Positions 33,488 through 41,695 of a DNA stretch of 53,266 bases are shown here, piece after piece. This DNA is from Mycobacterium sp. (GTDB taxonomy: Bacteria > Actinomycetota > Actinomycetes > Mycobacteriales > Mycobacteriaceae). The notes under the pieces were generated by a model, which worked only from the letters and a program-made list of their open reading frames with translations, was not told the origin of the DNA and searched no databases. Location: NCBI RefSeq assembly GCF_019247615.1, contig NZ_JAFBAT010000226.1, positions 1 to 53,266 on the forward strand, written 5' to 3'. Every line of letters begins with the position of its first letter. Position 1 is the stretch's first letter. A program made the position numbers and the translations under genes.

Positions 33488-33843
33488 GCGAGGTGACGTT
33501 GGGCGACGTGGACGACATCCCGGTGGGCGGGGGCCGGGCCTACGCGGTGGAGGGCCGGCAGATCGCGGTCTTCCGCCTGCGTGACGGTTCGCTGCGGGCG
33601 ATCGACGCCGTGTGCCCGCACCGTGGGGGCCCGCTGGCCGACGGGCTCAGCGACGCCGGCGTCGTCGTCTGCCCGCTGCACGGCTTCACCTACGACCTCG
33701 CGACGGGGGAGGAGGTCGGGGGCGCCGGCGCGGCCGTCACCGCCTATCCCGTGCGCGCCGACGACTCCGGAACCATCCACCTGAGCATGGACGGCGTCGC
33801 CGCCCGGCGACCGGAGTGCAACGGCTCGCTGGCCCGTTCGTAG
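33484..33843 (+). CDS. nirD: NirD-like Rieske [2Fe-2S] protein
   Basis: 119 residues. The Rieske ligands are Cys-Pro-His-Arg-Gly-Gly-Pro-Leu (about 44-51) and Cys-Pro-Leu-His-Gly-Phe-Thr-Tyr (about 63-70), that is Cys-x-His and Cys-x2-His. NirD of many bacteria has the fold without the cluster; this copy keeps all four ligands, so it can carry electrons. ATG 33484 overlaps the NirB stop (ATGA), giving a coupled large/small subunit pair. The frame is open further upstream (33400), but those codons lie inside nirB and look unrelated. The last 15 residues are a polar tail. Confidence 0.88.
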   Translation: MSEVTLGDVDDIPVGGGRAYAVEGRQIAVFRLRDGSLRAIDAVCPHRGGPLADGLSDAGVVVCPLHGFTYDLATGEEVGGAGAAVTAYPVRADDSGTIHLSMDGVAARRPECNGSLARS

Positions 33844-34087
33844 CTGCACCCATCCGGGTCGGCTCCGGCGCCGAATGACTCGCGTGAACCATTCGGCCCG
33901 GTCGGTCGGGCGGTCCCGCGCGTGCGGGGTTAGCCGCGCGCGGATCCGGGTATCGATCCGGTTGATCCAAACGCTGGCCTATGCCGCGGATATCGGCCTG
34001 CCGGCGATGCGGGTTGGTAAGCACACCCCCCACCGGGGCAAACGCGCGCCCGGGCCGGCTGGTCGCGCACGATGCGAGAGGCGTGAC

Positions 34088-34741
34088 ATGCTGGGGCATC
34101 TCTACGATCGGGCGCTCGGTGGCGAGAGATGTTGGGTCCGGCACGAGGACGGCGAGGTTCGGCCGCTGCCGGCCCACCGGTGGCTGGGCGACCGATGTCC
34201 CGGCGGCGCGCCGCGCGACGCCTTCGACGACGTCTTCGACGAGGCGGTGGCGCAGATGTGCACCGGACCGACCATCGAGCTGGGCTGCGGGCCCGGCCGG
34301 TTGGTCGCCATGCTCATCCGGCGGGGCATACCGGCGCTCGGCATCGATCGATCGGCGACGGCCATCCGCTTGGCGGGGCGTGGCGGCGCGCCCGCGCTGC
34401 TGGGCGACGTGTTCGAACCGCTGCCCGGAACGGGGTCTTGGCAGACGGTATTGCTCGTCGACGGCAACGTCGGCCTGGGCGGCGACCCACGACGCATCCT
34501 GGCCCGCGCCGCCGAGCTGCTCTGCCGCGGTGGGCGCTGCGTGGCCGAGTTCGAGACGGACGTGATCGGCGTCCGCCCGCGCTGGGTGCGCCTCGAGACC
34601 GACCGCGACGTGGGGCCCTGGTTCCGGTGGGCGACGGTCGGTGTAGACAGCGCCGCCACGCTGGCCGCGCAGGTCGGTCTGACGCTGACCGGCGTCCGGC
34701 TGATCGGCGCCCGGGTCATCGCGAACCTGGCCGCCCTGTGA
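34088..34741 (+). CDS. class I SAM-dependent methyltransferase near the nitrate operon
   Basis: 217 residues. Glu-Leu-Gly-Cys-Gly-Pro-Gly-Arg-Leu (about 62-70) is motif I. Ala-Leu-Gly-Ile-Asp-Arg-Ser-Ala-Thr-Ala follows, and Leu-Leu-Val-Asp-Gly-Asn-Val-Gly-Leu-Gly-Gly-Asp-Pro (about 123-135) occupies the motif IV position. ATG 34088 follows GAGAGG at a good distance. The frame is open from 33875, but those codons are Arg-rich and look non-coding. The 244-base gap after the Rieske gene holds no clear gene or terminator. Its stop overlaps the GTG of the molybdoenzyme-like gene, so translation of the two is coupled. Substrate is unknown. Confidence 0.78.
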   Translation: MLGHLYDRALGGERCWVRHEDGEVRPLPAHRWLGDRCPGGAPRDAFDDVFDEAVAQMCTGPTIELGCGPGRLVAMLIRRGIPALGIDRSATAIRLAGRGGAPALLGDVFEPLPGTGSWQTVLLVDGNVGLGGDPRRILARAAELLCRGGRCVAEFETDVIGVRPRWVRLETDRDVGPWFRWATVGVDSAATLAAQVGLTLTGVRLIGARVIANLAAL

Positions 34742-36045
34742 GCGGCTACGGCTTTCCGGCCCGCCTGTGGCGCGCGCTGGACCGGCATCCGCCGCCGGGC
34801 GCGCGGCGGCTGAGCCTGAAGTTCCGCAGCCCGTTGCGTGGCCCATGGTTCACGTCGGTGTTCGGGCTGGTGCTGTTGATCGCGATGCCGATCGTCATCC
34901 TCACCGGGTTGCTGTCCTACATGGCCTACGCGCCGCGGCTCGGCCAGGCCATCCCCGCCGACGTCGGCTGGCTGCGCCTGCCCTTCTTCGACTGGCCGAC
35001 GCGCCCGTCGTGGTTGTACCGGCTGACCCAGGGTCTGCACGTCGGACTGGGCCTAGTGATCATCCCGGTGGTGCTGGCCAAGCTGTGGTCTGTCATCCCG
35101 CGGCTGTTCGTGTGGCCGCCGGCCCGCTCGATCGCCCAGCTGCTGGAGCGGCTGTCATTGCTGATGCTGGTCGGTGGGGTGCTGTTCGAAATTGTCACCG
35201 GGGTGCTGAACATCCAGTACGACTACATCTTCGGGTTCAGCTTCTACGACGCCCACTACTTCGGGGCATGGGTCTTCATCGCCGGTTTCCTCGTGCACAT
35301 CGCCCTCAAGATTCCGCGCATGCTCGCCGGCCTGCGCTCGCTGCCCATGCGAGAGGTATTACGCACCAACCGCACCGACACCCGGCCGGAACCGCGCGAT
35401 CCCGACGGGTTGGTGGCTGCCGATCCGACGGAACCGACGATGAGCAGGCGCGGCGCCCTGGCCCTGGTCGGCTCCGGTGTGCTGCTGGTCGCTGTGCTGA
35501 CCGTCGGGCAAACCCTCGGGGGTGCCGCGCGCGGCGCCGCCCTGCTGCTCCCCCGGGGGCGCGGCGGTCGTGGGCTCAAGGGCGATTTCCCGGTGAACAA
35601 GACCGCTGAAGCCGCGGCGATCACGCCCGAAAGCGTGAGCAGCGGCTGGGTGTTGACCCTCAGCGGGGGACCTGGCGAGGTGGTGCTGGACCGCGCTGCG
35701 CTGGCGGCCATGCCGCAATCCACGGCGCGGCTGCCGATTGCCTGCGTAGAGGGCTGGTCGACCGTGCAGACCTGGAGCGGGGTGCGGCTCGCCGAATTGG
35801 CCCGGCGGGCGGGCGTGCCGACACCGCGCGTGGCGCGGGTGACATCGCTGCAACGGGTCGGTGCATTCCGTGCCGCGACGTTGCAGGGCAATCAGGTTGC
35901 CGACCCCGATGCGCTGCTCGCGCTGCGGGTCAACGGGGCCGACCTGTCGCTGGACCACGGTTATCCCGCCCGGGTCATCGTTCCGGCGCTCCCCGGTGTG
36001 CACAACACCAAGTGGGTGGCCGCCATCGATTTCGAGCCGAGCTGA
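34738..36045 (+). CDS. membrane cytochrome b561-like / sulfite-oxidase-fold molybdoprotein (Rv0218-like)
   Basis: 435 residues. The N-terminal half has about four membrane helices with His residues (His-Val-Gly-Leu-Gly, Ala-His-Tyr-Phe-Gly, Val-His-Ile-Ala), resembling a diheme cytochrome b561/formate-dehydrogenase gamma subunit. A fifth helix (about 238-260) leads into an external sulfite-oxidase-fold molybdopterin domain. That domain contains Ile-Ala-Cys-Val-Glu-Gly-Trp, with Cys336 the likely molybdenum ligand, then Gly-Val-Arg-Leu and Leu-Asp-His-Gly-Tyr-Pro-Ala-Arg. Fusing both parts makes a membrane-anchored oxidoreductase that can pass electrons through its own heme helices. Size and position match Rv0218. 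GTG 34738 overlaps the methyltransferase stop. The substrate is unknown. Confidence 0.82.
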   Translation: MSGYGFPARLWRALDRHPPPGARRLSLKFRSPLRGPWFTSVFGLVLLIAMPIVILTGLLSYMAYAPRLGQAIPADVGWLRLPFFDWPTRPSWLYRLTQGLHVGLGLVIIPVVLAKLWSVIPRLFVWPPARSIAQLLERLSLLMLVGGVLFEIVTGVLNIQYDYIFGFSFYDAHYFGAWVFIAGFLVHIALKIPRMLAGLRSLPMREVLRTNRTDTRPEPRDPDGLVAADPTEPTMSRRGALALVGSGVLLVAVLTVGQTLGGAARGAALLLPRGRGGRGLKGDFPVNKTAEAAAITPESVSSGWVLTLSGGPGEVVLDRAALAAMPQSTARLPIACVEGWSTVQTWSGVRLAELARRAGVPTPRVARVTSLQRVGAFRAATLQGNQVADPDALLALRVNGADLSLDHGYPARVIVPALPGVHNTKWVAAIDFEPS

Positions 36046-36046
36046 A

Positions 36047-36565
36047 ATGACGGGACGGGTAACGCGATTCCGGGCGGTCTACGGGTCTCATCCGCTGCAT
36101 TTGCTGACGACGCTGTCCGGTTTCGCCCTGCTCGGATACCTCGTCGCCACCTTCAAACCGGCGACCCTGTGGAGTCCCGGCTCATGGTGGCAGTCGATCG
36201 CCGTCTGGTTGGCCGGTGCCGTCATCGCCCATGATCTGCTGCTCTTCCCCCTCTACGCGCTGGCCGACCGGATACTGCTGGCCCGGACCGGCCGACGAGC
36301 CTCGGCAAACGAGCGAAACTTCAGCGCCCGCAACCACATTCGCGTCCCGGCGCTGGGCGCGGCGCTGACGCTGCTCATATTCCTTCCGGGCATCATCGAA
36401 CAGGGCGCTTCTACCTTCTACGCCGCGACCGGACAGACCCAGCAGCCATTTCTGGGCAGATGGCTGCTGCTGAGTGCCGTGATGTTCGCCGTGAGTGCCC
36501 TGGTCTATGCCACGCGACTGGCCGTCGCCCGGTGGCGAGCCGCGGCTCGCGGCGGTGGCCCTTAA
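36047..36565 (+). CDS. small multi-pass membrane protein (Rv0219-like)
   Basis: 172 residues with about four membrane segments (near 18-36, 48-68, 100-120 and 138-158) and a basic C-terminus. No catalytic motif is visible. A single His (Ala-His-Asp-Leu-Leu) lies in the second helix. It begins one base after the stop of the molybdoenzyme-like gene, as Rv0219 follows Rv0218, so it is likely a membrane partner of that enzyme. The stop codon lies inside a perfect CCCTTAAGGG palindrome. Confidence 0.75.
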   Translation: MTGRVTRFRAVYGSHPLHLLTTLSGFALLGYLVATFKPATLWSPGSWWQSIAVWLAGAVIAHDLLLFPLYALADRILLARTGRRASANERNFSARNHIRVPALGAALTLLIFLPGIIEQGASTFYAATGQTQQPFLGRWLLLSAVMFAVSALVYATRLAVARWRAAARGGGP

Positions 36566-36598
36566 GGGAATCGTCCGTTTCGCCGCCCAGCGCCGGGG

Positions 36599-36604
36599 TA
36601 CAGT
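36599..36604 (+). promoter_or_regulatory. -10 element of the lipC-like gene (leaderless)
   Basis: TACAGT, six bases before ATG 36611, with no ribosome binding site. Transcription should start at the ATG. Confidence 0.55.
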
Positions 36605-36610
36605 GCGTAC

Positions 36611-37819
36611 ATGACTGCTAGGGGCATGACGCCCTACATGAAGTGGTTGTTGCGGGCTCGGCCCGCCGATTATGCGCTGGCCATGAGCGTTGCGGGGGCA
36701 TCCCTGCCGGTAGTCGGCAAGCACCTCGAGCCGCTGGGCACCATGACCGCGATGAGTGTGTGGGGGGCGCGGCACGCGCCCAACCTGATCACGACAATTG
36801 CCAAAGAGCGGCTGAGGCCGGGCGTCAAGACGGTGAAAGACACGCCCCCACCACAGCCTATGAACGCGCGGGACGTCGCCCTCGCGGCGTTGCGAGGCAT
36901 CGTCTCCAACGCGGATCTCGAGCTCGAATGGCCCGTCGCCGAACGCACGCCGCCGATCTGGGACGGGATGCGTCAGCGCCGGTACCTGCACCGGCGCGCC
37001 GTGCACTACGGCAACCACCCGGCGCAGGTGCTCGACGTCTGGCGGCGCAAGGATCTGCCCGCGCACCCCGCGCCCGTCCTGATCTTCGTCCCGGGCGGCG
37101 CCTGGGTCCATGGCAAGTATCGCGGGCAGGGCTCGGCACTCATGTCGCGGCTAGCCGAGCAGGGCTGGGTGTGTTTGGGCATCGACTACCGTGTCGCGCC
37201 GCATCATCGGTGGCCCCGCCACATCATCGACGTGAAGACCGCGATCGCGTGGGCCCGCGCCAACGTCGACAAGTTCGGCGGCGATCGCGACTTCGTTGCG
37301 GTCGCGGGATGTTCGGCCGGCGGCCACCTGGCCGCGCTGGCGGGTCTCACGCCCGGCGACGCCGCCCTCCAGGCGAAGCTGCCCGAGGGCGCCGACACCT
37401 CCGTGGACGCGGTGGTGGGGATCTACGGTCGCTACGACTGGGAGGACCGGTCCACTCCCGAGCGGGACCGGTTCGTCGACTTCCTGGAGCGGGTGGTGGT
37501 CAAACGAAAGATCGCGCGTCATCCGGAGGTGTTCCGCGACGCGTCGCCGATCGCCCGGGTGCACCGAAATGCGCCGCCATTCTTGGTAATTCACGGCAGC
37601 AAGGACAGCGTCATCCCGGTCGAGCAGGCCCATAGCTTCGTCGAGCGACTGCGCGCGGTGTCGCATTCGATGGTCGGCTACCTGGAGCTCCCCGCGGCCG
37701 GCCACGGTTTCGACCTCATCGACGGCGAACGGGCGGGCGTTGCGGCGCACGCGGCCTCGCTGTTCCTCAACCACGTGTACCGCGCCAAGACACAGATCGG
37801 CGCAAAAGAGGTTATCTGA
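36611..37819 (+). CDS. lipC: LipC-like alpha/beta hydrolase (esterase)
   Basis: 402 residues, close to the 403 of M. tuberculosis LipC, with the same neighbours on both sides. The oxyanion motif is Val-Pro-Gly-Gly-Ala-Trp-Val-His-Gly. The nucleophile is Ser235 in Gly-Cys-Ser-Ala-Gly-Gly. The catalytic Asp lies near 337 (Gly-Ser-Lys-Asp-Ser-Val) and the His near 370 (Ala-Gly-His-Gly-Phe-Asp). LipC is a cell-surface esterase of short-chain lipids in M. tuberculosis. No classical signal peptide is evident here. The N-terminal 100 residues contain a hydrophobic segment. The gene is leaderless by the spacing of TACAGT, and is followed after 44 bases by the acyltransferase gene. Confidence 0.87.
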   Translation: MTARGMTPYMKWLLRARPADYALAMSVAGASLPVVGKHLEPLGTMTAMSVWGARHAPNLITTIAKERLRPGVKTVKDTPPPQPMNARDVALAALRGIVSNADLELEWPVAERTPPIWDGMRQRRYLHRRAVHYGNHPAQVLDVWRRKDLPAHPAPVLIFVPGGAWVHGKYRGQGSALMSRLAEQGWVCLGIDYRVAPHHRWPRHIIDVKTAIAWARANVDKFGGDRDFVAVAGCSAGGHLAALAGLTPGDAALQAKLPEGADTSVDAVVGIYGRYDWEDRSTPERDRFVDFLERVVVKRKIARHPEVFRDASPIARVHRNAPPFLVIHGSKDSVIPVEQAHSFVERLRAVSHSMVGYLELPAAGHGFDLIDGERAGVAAHAASLFLNHVYRAKTQIGAKEVI

Positions 37820-37863
37820 ACCCCCGCCCGTGGGTATGGTCGCCCTATGGGTAAGAGGCAGCG

Positions 37864-39273
37864 GTGAAACGGCTGAGCGGGTGGGACGCGGTACTGCTGT
37901 ACAGCGAAACGCCGAACGTGCACATGCACACCATCAAGGCGGCTGTGATCGAACTGGACCCGGACGCCCGCGAGTTCGATATCCAAGCGTTTCGCCGCGT
38001 GATTCAAGGCCGGCTGAACAAGCTCGAACCGTTCTGCTATCAGCTCATCGAGGTCCCGTTCAAGTTCCACCATCCGATGTGGCGCGAGCACTGCGAGGTG
38101 GACCTCGACTATCACATCCGCCCGTGGCGGCTGCCCGCGCCCGGCGGCCGCCGCGAGTTGGACGAGGCGATCGGCGAAATCGCCAGCACCCCGCTGGACC
38201 GGAAGCACCCGCTCTGGGAGATGTACTTCGTCGAGGGCCTCGCCAACCACCGGATCGCGGTGGTCGGCAAGATCCACCACGCGCTGGCGGACGGGGTCGC
38301 ATCGGCGAACCTGTTGGCCCGTGGCATGGACCTGCAGCTCGGGCCGGAGGGCGGTCCGTACGTGTCCGACCCCGCTCCGACAACGCCGCAGCTGATGGGT
38401 TCCGCAATCGCGGATCACCTGCGTCACGTCGCACGGCTCCCGGCGACCATCCGCTACACGGCCGAGGGGCTGCGACGGGTCCGCCAGAGCTCGCGCAAGC
38501 TCTCCCCGGAACTGACCCGGCCGTTCGAGCCTCCGCAGACGTTCATCAATCACATGATCACCCCGGAGCGCAGGTTCGCCACCGCGACGCTGTCGCTGGC
38601 CGACGTGAAGCAGACCGGCAAGCGCCTGGGCGCGACGATCAACGACATGGTCCTCTCGCTGTCCACCGGGGCACTGCGCACTCTGCTGTTGCGCTACGAC
38701 GGCAGGGCCGAGCCGGTGCTGGCGTCTGTGCCGATGAGCTTCGATTTCTCACCCGAGCGGATCTCCGGTAACCGGTTCACCGGGATATTGGTGGCGCTGC
38801 CGGTCGATCTCGACGACCCGCTCGAGCGGGTGCGAACATGCCACGAGAACGCCGTCTCGGCGAAGGAGAGCAACCAGCTGATGGGCCCCGAGCTGGTCAG
38901 CCGGTGGGCCGCTTACATGCCGCCCGCGCCCACTCAAGCATTCTTCCGGTGGGCGTCCGGCCGCGACGGAAGCAACAAGATACTCAACCTGAACATCTCC
39001 AATGTGCCCGGTCCGCGTGAGCGCGGCCGGGTGGGCGGCGCGCTGGTCACGGAGATCTACTCGGTGGGGCCGCTGACCGCCGGCAGCGGCCTGAACATCA
39101 CCGTCTGGAGCTACGTCGATCAGCTCAACATCTCGGTGCTGACCGACGGCGCCACCCTCAAGGACCCGCACGAGGTAACCGAGGCCATGCTCAGCGACTT
39201 CGTTGAAATACGAAGGGCCGCAGGGCTTTCCGAAGAGTTGACGCCCGTCGAGACGGCGATGGCCCCGGCTTGA
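37864..39273 (+). CDS. WS/DGAT-type acyltransferase (Rv0221-like)
   Basis: 469 residues, the same as Rv0221. The active-site motif His-His-x3-Asp-Gly is at 138-144 (Ile-His-His-Ala-Leu-Ala-Asp-Gly). The second conserved region includes Asn-Asp-Met-Val-Leu-Ser-Leu and a C-terminal Asn-Ile-Ser-Asn-Val-Pro-Gly-Pro. Such enzymes esterify diacylglycerol or fatty alcohols with acyl-CoA to make storage triacylglycerol or wax esters at the membrane. The GTG start has AAGAGG five bases upstream (37853-37858), and TATGGT (37835-37840) is a possible -10. Lying between an esterase and an enoyl-CoA hydratase, it belongs to a lipid storage and use cluster. Confidence 0.9.
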   Translation: MKRLSGWDAVLLYSETPNVHMHTIKAAVIELDPDAREFDIQAFRRVIQGRLNKLEPFCYQLIEVPFKFHHPMWREHCEVDLDYHIRPWRLPAPGGRRELDEAIGEIASTPLDRKHPLWEMYFVEGLANHRIAVVGKIHHALADGVASANLLARGMDLQLGPEGGPYVSDPAPTTPQLMGSAIADHLRHVARLPATIRYTAEGLRRVRQSSRKLSPELTRPFEPPQTFINHMITPERRFATATLSLADVKQTGKRLGATINDMVLSLSTGALRTLLLRYDGRAEPVLASVPMSFDFSPERISGNRFTGILVALPVDLDDPLERVRTCHENAVSAKESNQLMGPELVSRWAAYMPPAPTQAFFRWASGRDGSNKILNLNISNVPGPRERGRVGGALVTEIYSVGPLTAGSGLNITVWSYVDQLNISVLTDGATLKDPHEVTEAMLSDFVEIRRAAGLSEELTPVETAMAPA

Positions 39274-39296
39274 GCCGAGCCCCGACCGTCGGCCGC

Positions 39297-39302
39297 TACC
39301 AT
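39297..39302 (+). promoter_or_regulatory. -10 element of the echA1-like gene (near-leaderless)
   Basis: TACCAT, seven bases before GTG 39310. No good -35 is visible. Confidence 0.45.
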
Positions 39303-39309
39303 CAGCACC

Positions 39310-40107
39310 GTGACTGGTAGCCCCGATAATCAAAAAGCCGGCAGTGCCGAGCCCGAGGTGCTCGTCGAACAACGAGATCGCATCCTGATCGTCACCATCA
39401 ACCGGCCGAAGGCCAAGAACGCGGTCAACGCCGCAGTCAGCCGCGGACTGGCCGATGCGATGGATCGGCTCGACGGCGATCCCGGTCTGTCGGTGGGAAT
39501 CCTGACGGGCGCGGGCGGATCGTTCTCCGCCGGCATGGACCTCAAGGCGTTCGCGCGCGGGGAAAACGTGATCGTGGAGGGCCGCGGGATGGGCTTCACC
39601 GAACGTCCGCCCGCCAAACCGCTCATCGCGGCCGTGGAAGGCTACGGCCTGGCAGGCGGCATGGAACTGGCGCTGGCCACGGATCTGATCGTGGCGGCGA
39701 CGGACTCGGCGTTCGGCATCCCCGAGGTGAAGCGGGGACTGGTCGCCGGCGGCGGTGGGTTGCTGCGGCTGCCCGAGCGTATCCCGTATTCGATCGCCAT
39801 GGAGCTGGCGTTGACCGGAGACCAACTGAGCGCCGAACGCGCGCACGCACTGGGGCTGGTCAATGTCTTGGCCGAGCCCGGCACCGTGCTGGACGCGGCG
39901 ATCGCGCTGGCCGAAAAGATCACCGCCAACGGGCCGCTCGCGGTCGCCGCAACCAAGCGGATCATCACCGAGTCTCGGGGTTGGAGCCTCGAAACGAGGT
40001 TCGCCGAGCAGATCAAGATCCTGGCTCCCGTGTTCTCCTCCAACGACGCGAGAGAAGGCGCGATCGCGTTCGCCGAGAAGCGCCCGCCGCGCTGGACGGG
40101 GACCTAA
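39310..40107 (+). CDS. echA1: enoyl-CoA hydratase (EchA1-like)
   Basis: 265 residues, crotonase fold. The oxyanion-hole strand Gly-Gly-Ser-Phe-Ser-Ala-Gly-Met-Asp-Leu-Lys-Ala (about 71-82) and Gly-Gly-Met-Glu-Leu-Ala-Leu-Ala-Thr-Asp (about 116-125) are present. So is Phe-Gly-Ile-Pro-Glu-Val-Lys-Arg-Gly-Leu (about 136-145), which supplies the second Glu. These support hydration of trans-2-enoyl-CoA in beta-oxidation. Size and position after the WS/DGAT gene match echA1 (Rv0222). The N-terminal 18 residues are polar and probably flexible. Confidence 0.88.
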   Translation: MTGSPDNQKAGSAEPEVLVEQRDRILIVTINRPKAKNAVNAAVSRGLADAMDRLDGDPGLSVGILTGAGGSFSAGMDLKAFARGENVIVEGRGMGFTERPPAKPLIAAVEGYGLAGGMELALATDLIVAATDSAFGIPEVKRGLVAGGGGLLRLPERIPYSIAMELALTGDQLSAERAHALGLVNVLAEPGTVLDAAIALAEKITANGPLAVAATKRIITESRGWSLETRFAEQIKILAPVFSSNDAREGAIAFAEKRPPRWTGT

Positions 40108-40149
40108 CCGCCGGGACGCACCGCACGATCCGAACCCTTGGTGCGGCGG

Positions 40150-40175
40150 GTTACACTGCACCGTAGATTTGTAAC
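40150..40175. promoter_or_regulatory. inverted repeat at the acyl-ligase promoter (candidate operator)
   Basis: GTTACA (40150-40155) and TGTAAC (40170-40175) form a perfect inverted repeat with a 14-base spacer that holds TAGATT (40164-40169), a likely -10. It lies 27 bases before ATG 40202. The half-site differs from the TetR-gene operator at 42834-42846, so a different regulator is likely. Confidence 0.5.
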
Positions 40176-40201
40176 GTGCGGGGATCCACGAAGGGTCGAG
40201 G

Positions 40202-41695
40202 ATGAGCATTTCGCTGCTGCTCGAGATGGCTGCGTCGAGCAATCCCGACCGTACGGCCGTGGTCTGCGGGGCAACGAGGCTGACGACGCAGCAGCTCAGC
40301 GACCTCGCCGACGGCGGAGCCGGGGTCATCGCGGGTTCCAACGCCAAGCACGTGGCCTATGTGGGGACCGGCGGCGCGATGCTGCCGGTGCTGATGTTCG
40401 CCGCCGCACGCGCCGGGCTGGCGTTCACGCCGATCAATTACCGGCTGTCCGCGGACGGTGTTCGAGCGCTGGTCCAGCGGCTGCCCGAGCCGCTGGTGAT
40501 CGTCGACGGCCGCTACCGGGACATGTTGGCGAACGCCTCGGAGCGGGTGACGAGCTCCGACGAATTCCTGGCGGCCGCGCGCGCCGGCGAGGCCTACACG
40601 GAATTTCCGGATCCGGAATCCGTCGCGGTCGTGCTGTTCACCTCGGGCACCACGTCGCAACCCAAGGCCGTCGAGCTGTCGCACAACAACCTGACCAGCT
40701 ATGTCACCGGGACCGTCGAATTCGAGTCGGCGGAACCGACGGACGCGGCGCTGATCTGTGTGCCGCCGTATCACATCGCTGGCGTCGGTGCCGCGCTGTC
40801 GAACCTGTACGCCGGCCGGAAGATGGTCTACCTACCCAACTTCGACGCTGGGGAATGGGTGCGGCTGATCAACGCCGAGCGGGTGACGACCGCGACGGTG
40901 GTTCCGACCATGCTGGACCGCATCGTCACGGTGCTCGAGGCCGGCGGTGATGAGCTGCCGTCGCTGCGCAACCTCGCCTACGGCGGCTCGAAGGTGGGCC
41001 TGCCGCTGGTCCGGCGGGCCCTCGAGCTGTTGCCGCATGTCGGCTTCGTCAACGCCTACGGCCTGACCGAGACGAGTTCGACGATCGCGGTGCTCACCCC
41101 CGAGGATCACCGCCAGGCGCATTGTGCGGCCGATCGCAAAGTGGCCAGGCGGTTGGGATCGGTCGGGCGCCCGGTGCCCGGCATCGAACTGCAGATCCGC
41201 GACGAGGATGGCAACGTGCTCGGGCCGGGTGAAACCGGCGAGCTGTTCGTGCGCGGCGAGCAGGTTTCCGGCCGTTATGCCGGCATCGGCTCGGTTCTCG
41301 ACGAAAACGGTTGGTTCCCAACCAAAGACATCGCAATGCTCGACGACGACGGTTACCTCTACATCGGCGGCCGCAGCGACGACACCATCATCCGCGGGGG
41401 CGAGAACATCGCGCCGGCCGAGCTGGAGGAGGTACTGATCGAGCACCCGCACGTGCGCGACGTCGCGGTGGTGGGTGTCGAGGATCCGCAGTGGGGTCAG
41501 GCGATAGTCGCCGTCGTGGTGCCGGTGACGGGACTCGACCCCGATCCCGACGAATTGCGCGAATACGTCCGCAAGAACCTGCGGGGGTCGCGAACCCCGG
41601 ACCGGGTAGTCTTTCGCGACGAGCTGCCGACCACCCCCACCGGCAAGGTGCTTCGCCGGGAGATCATCGAGACGCTAGAAGGGCTCAACGCATGA
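40202..41695 (+). CDS. FadD-type acyl-CoA synthetase / AMP ligase
   Basis: 497 residues of the ANL superfamily. The phosphate-binding loop is Phe-Thr-Ser-Gly-Thr-Thr-Ser-Gln-Pro-Lys (about 148-157). Tyr-Gly-Leu-Thr-Glu-Thr-Ser-Ser (about 287-294) binds AMP. Gly-Gly-Arg-Ser-Asp-Asp-Thr-Ile-Ile-Arg-Gly-Gly-Glu-Asn-Ile (about 391-405) is the hinge, and Pro-Thr-Gly-Lys-Val (about 481-485) carries the catalytic Lys. It adenylates a carboxylic acid and probably transfers it to CoA. The acid is unknown; neighbours point to fatty or sterol-derived acids. GAAGG before ATG 40202 is the ribosome binding site. Its stop overlaps the next small gene. It is not in the syntenic Rv0222-Rv0223c interval of M. 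tuberculosis as I remember it. Confidence 0.88.
   Translation: MSISLLLEMAASSNPDRTAVVCGATRLTTQQLSDLADGGAGVIAGSNAKHVAYVGTGGAMLPVLMFAAARAGLAFTPINYRLSADGVRALVQRLPEPLVIVDGRYRDMLANASERVTSSDEFLAAARAGEAYTEFPDPESVAVVLFTSGTTSQPKAVELSHNNLTSYVTGTVEFESAEPTDAALICVPPYHIAGVGAALSNLYAGRKMVYLPNFDAGEWVRLINAERVTTATVVPTMLDRIVTVLEAGGDELPSLRNLAYGGSKVGLPLVRRALELLPHVGFVNAYGLTETSSTIAVLTPEDHRQAHCAADRKVARRLGSVGRPVPGIELQIRDEDGNVLGPGETGELFVRGEQVSGRYAGIGSVLDENGWFPTKDIAMLDDDGYLYIGGRSDDTIIRGGENIAPAELEEVLIEHPHVRDVAVVGVEDPQWGQAIVAVVVPVTGLDPDPDELREYVRKNLRGSRTPDRVVFRDELPTTPTGKVLRREIIETLEGLNA

Noticed and set aside
33844..34087. riboswitch (cobalamin or molybdenum-cofactor type) before the methyltransferase
   Set aside because: The stretch is GC-rich and can fold, but I cannot find the conserved boxes of either class.
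34129..34737. N-terminal extension of the cytochrome b/molybdoprotein gene
   Set aside because: The frame is open but overlaps the methyltransferase in another frame and is Arg-rich. The GTG at 34738 with GTGA overlap explains the gene better.
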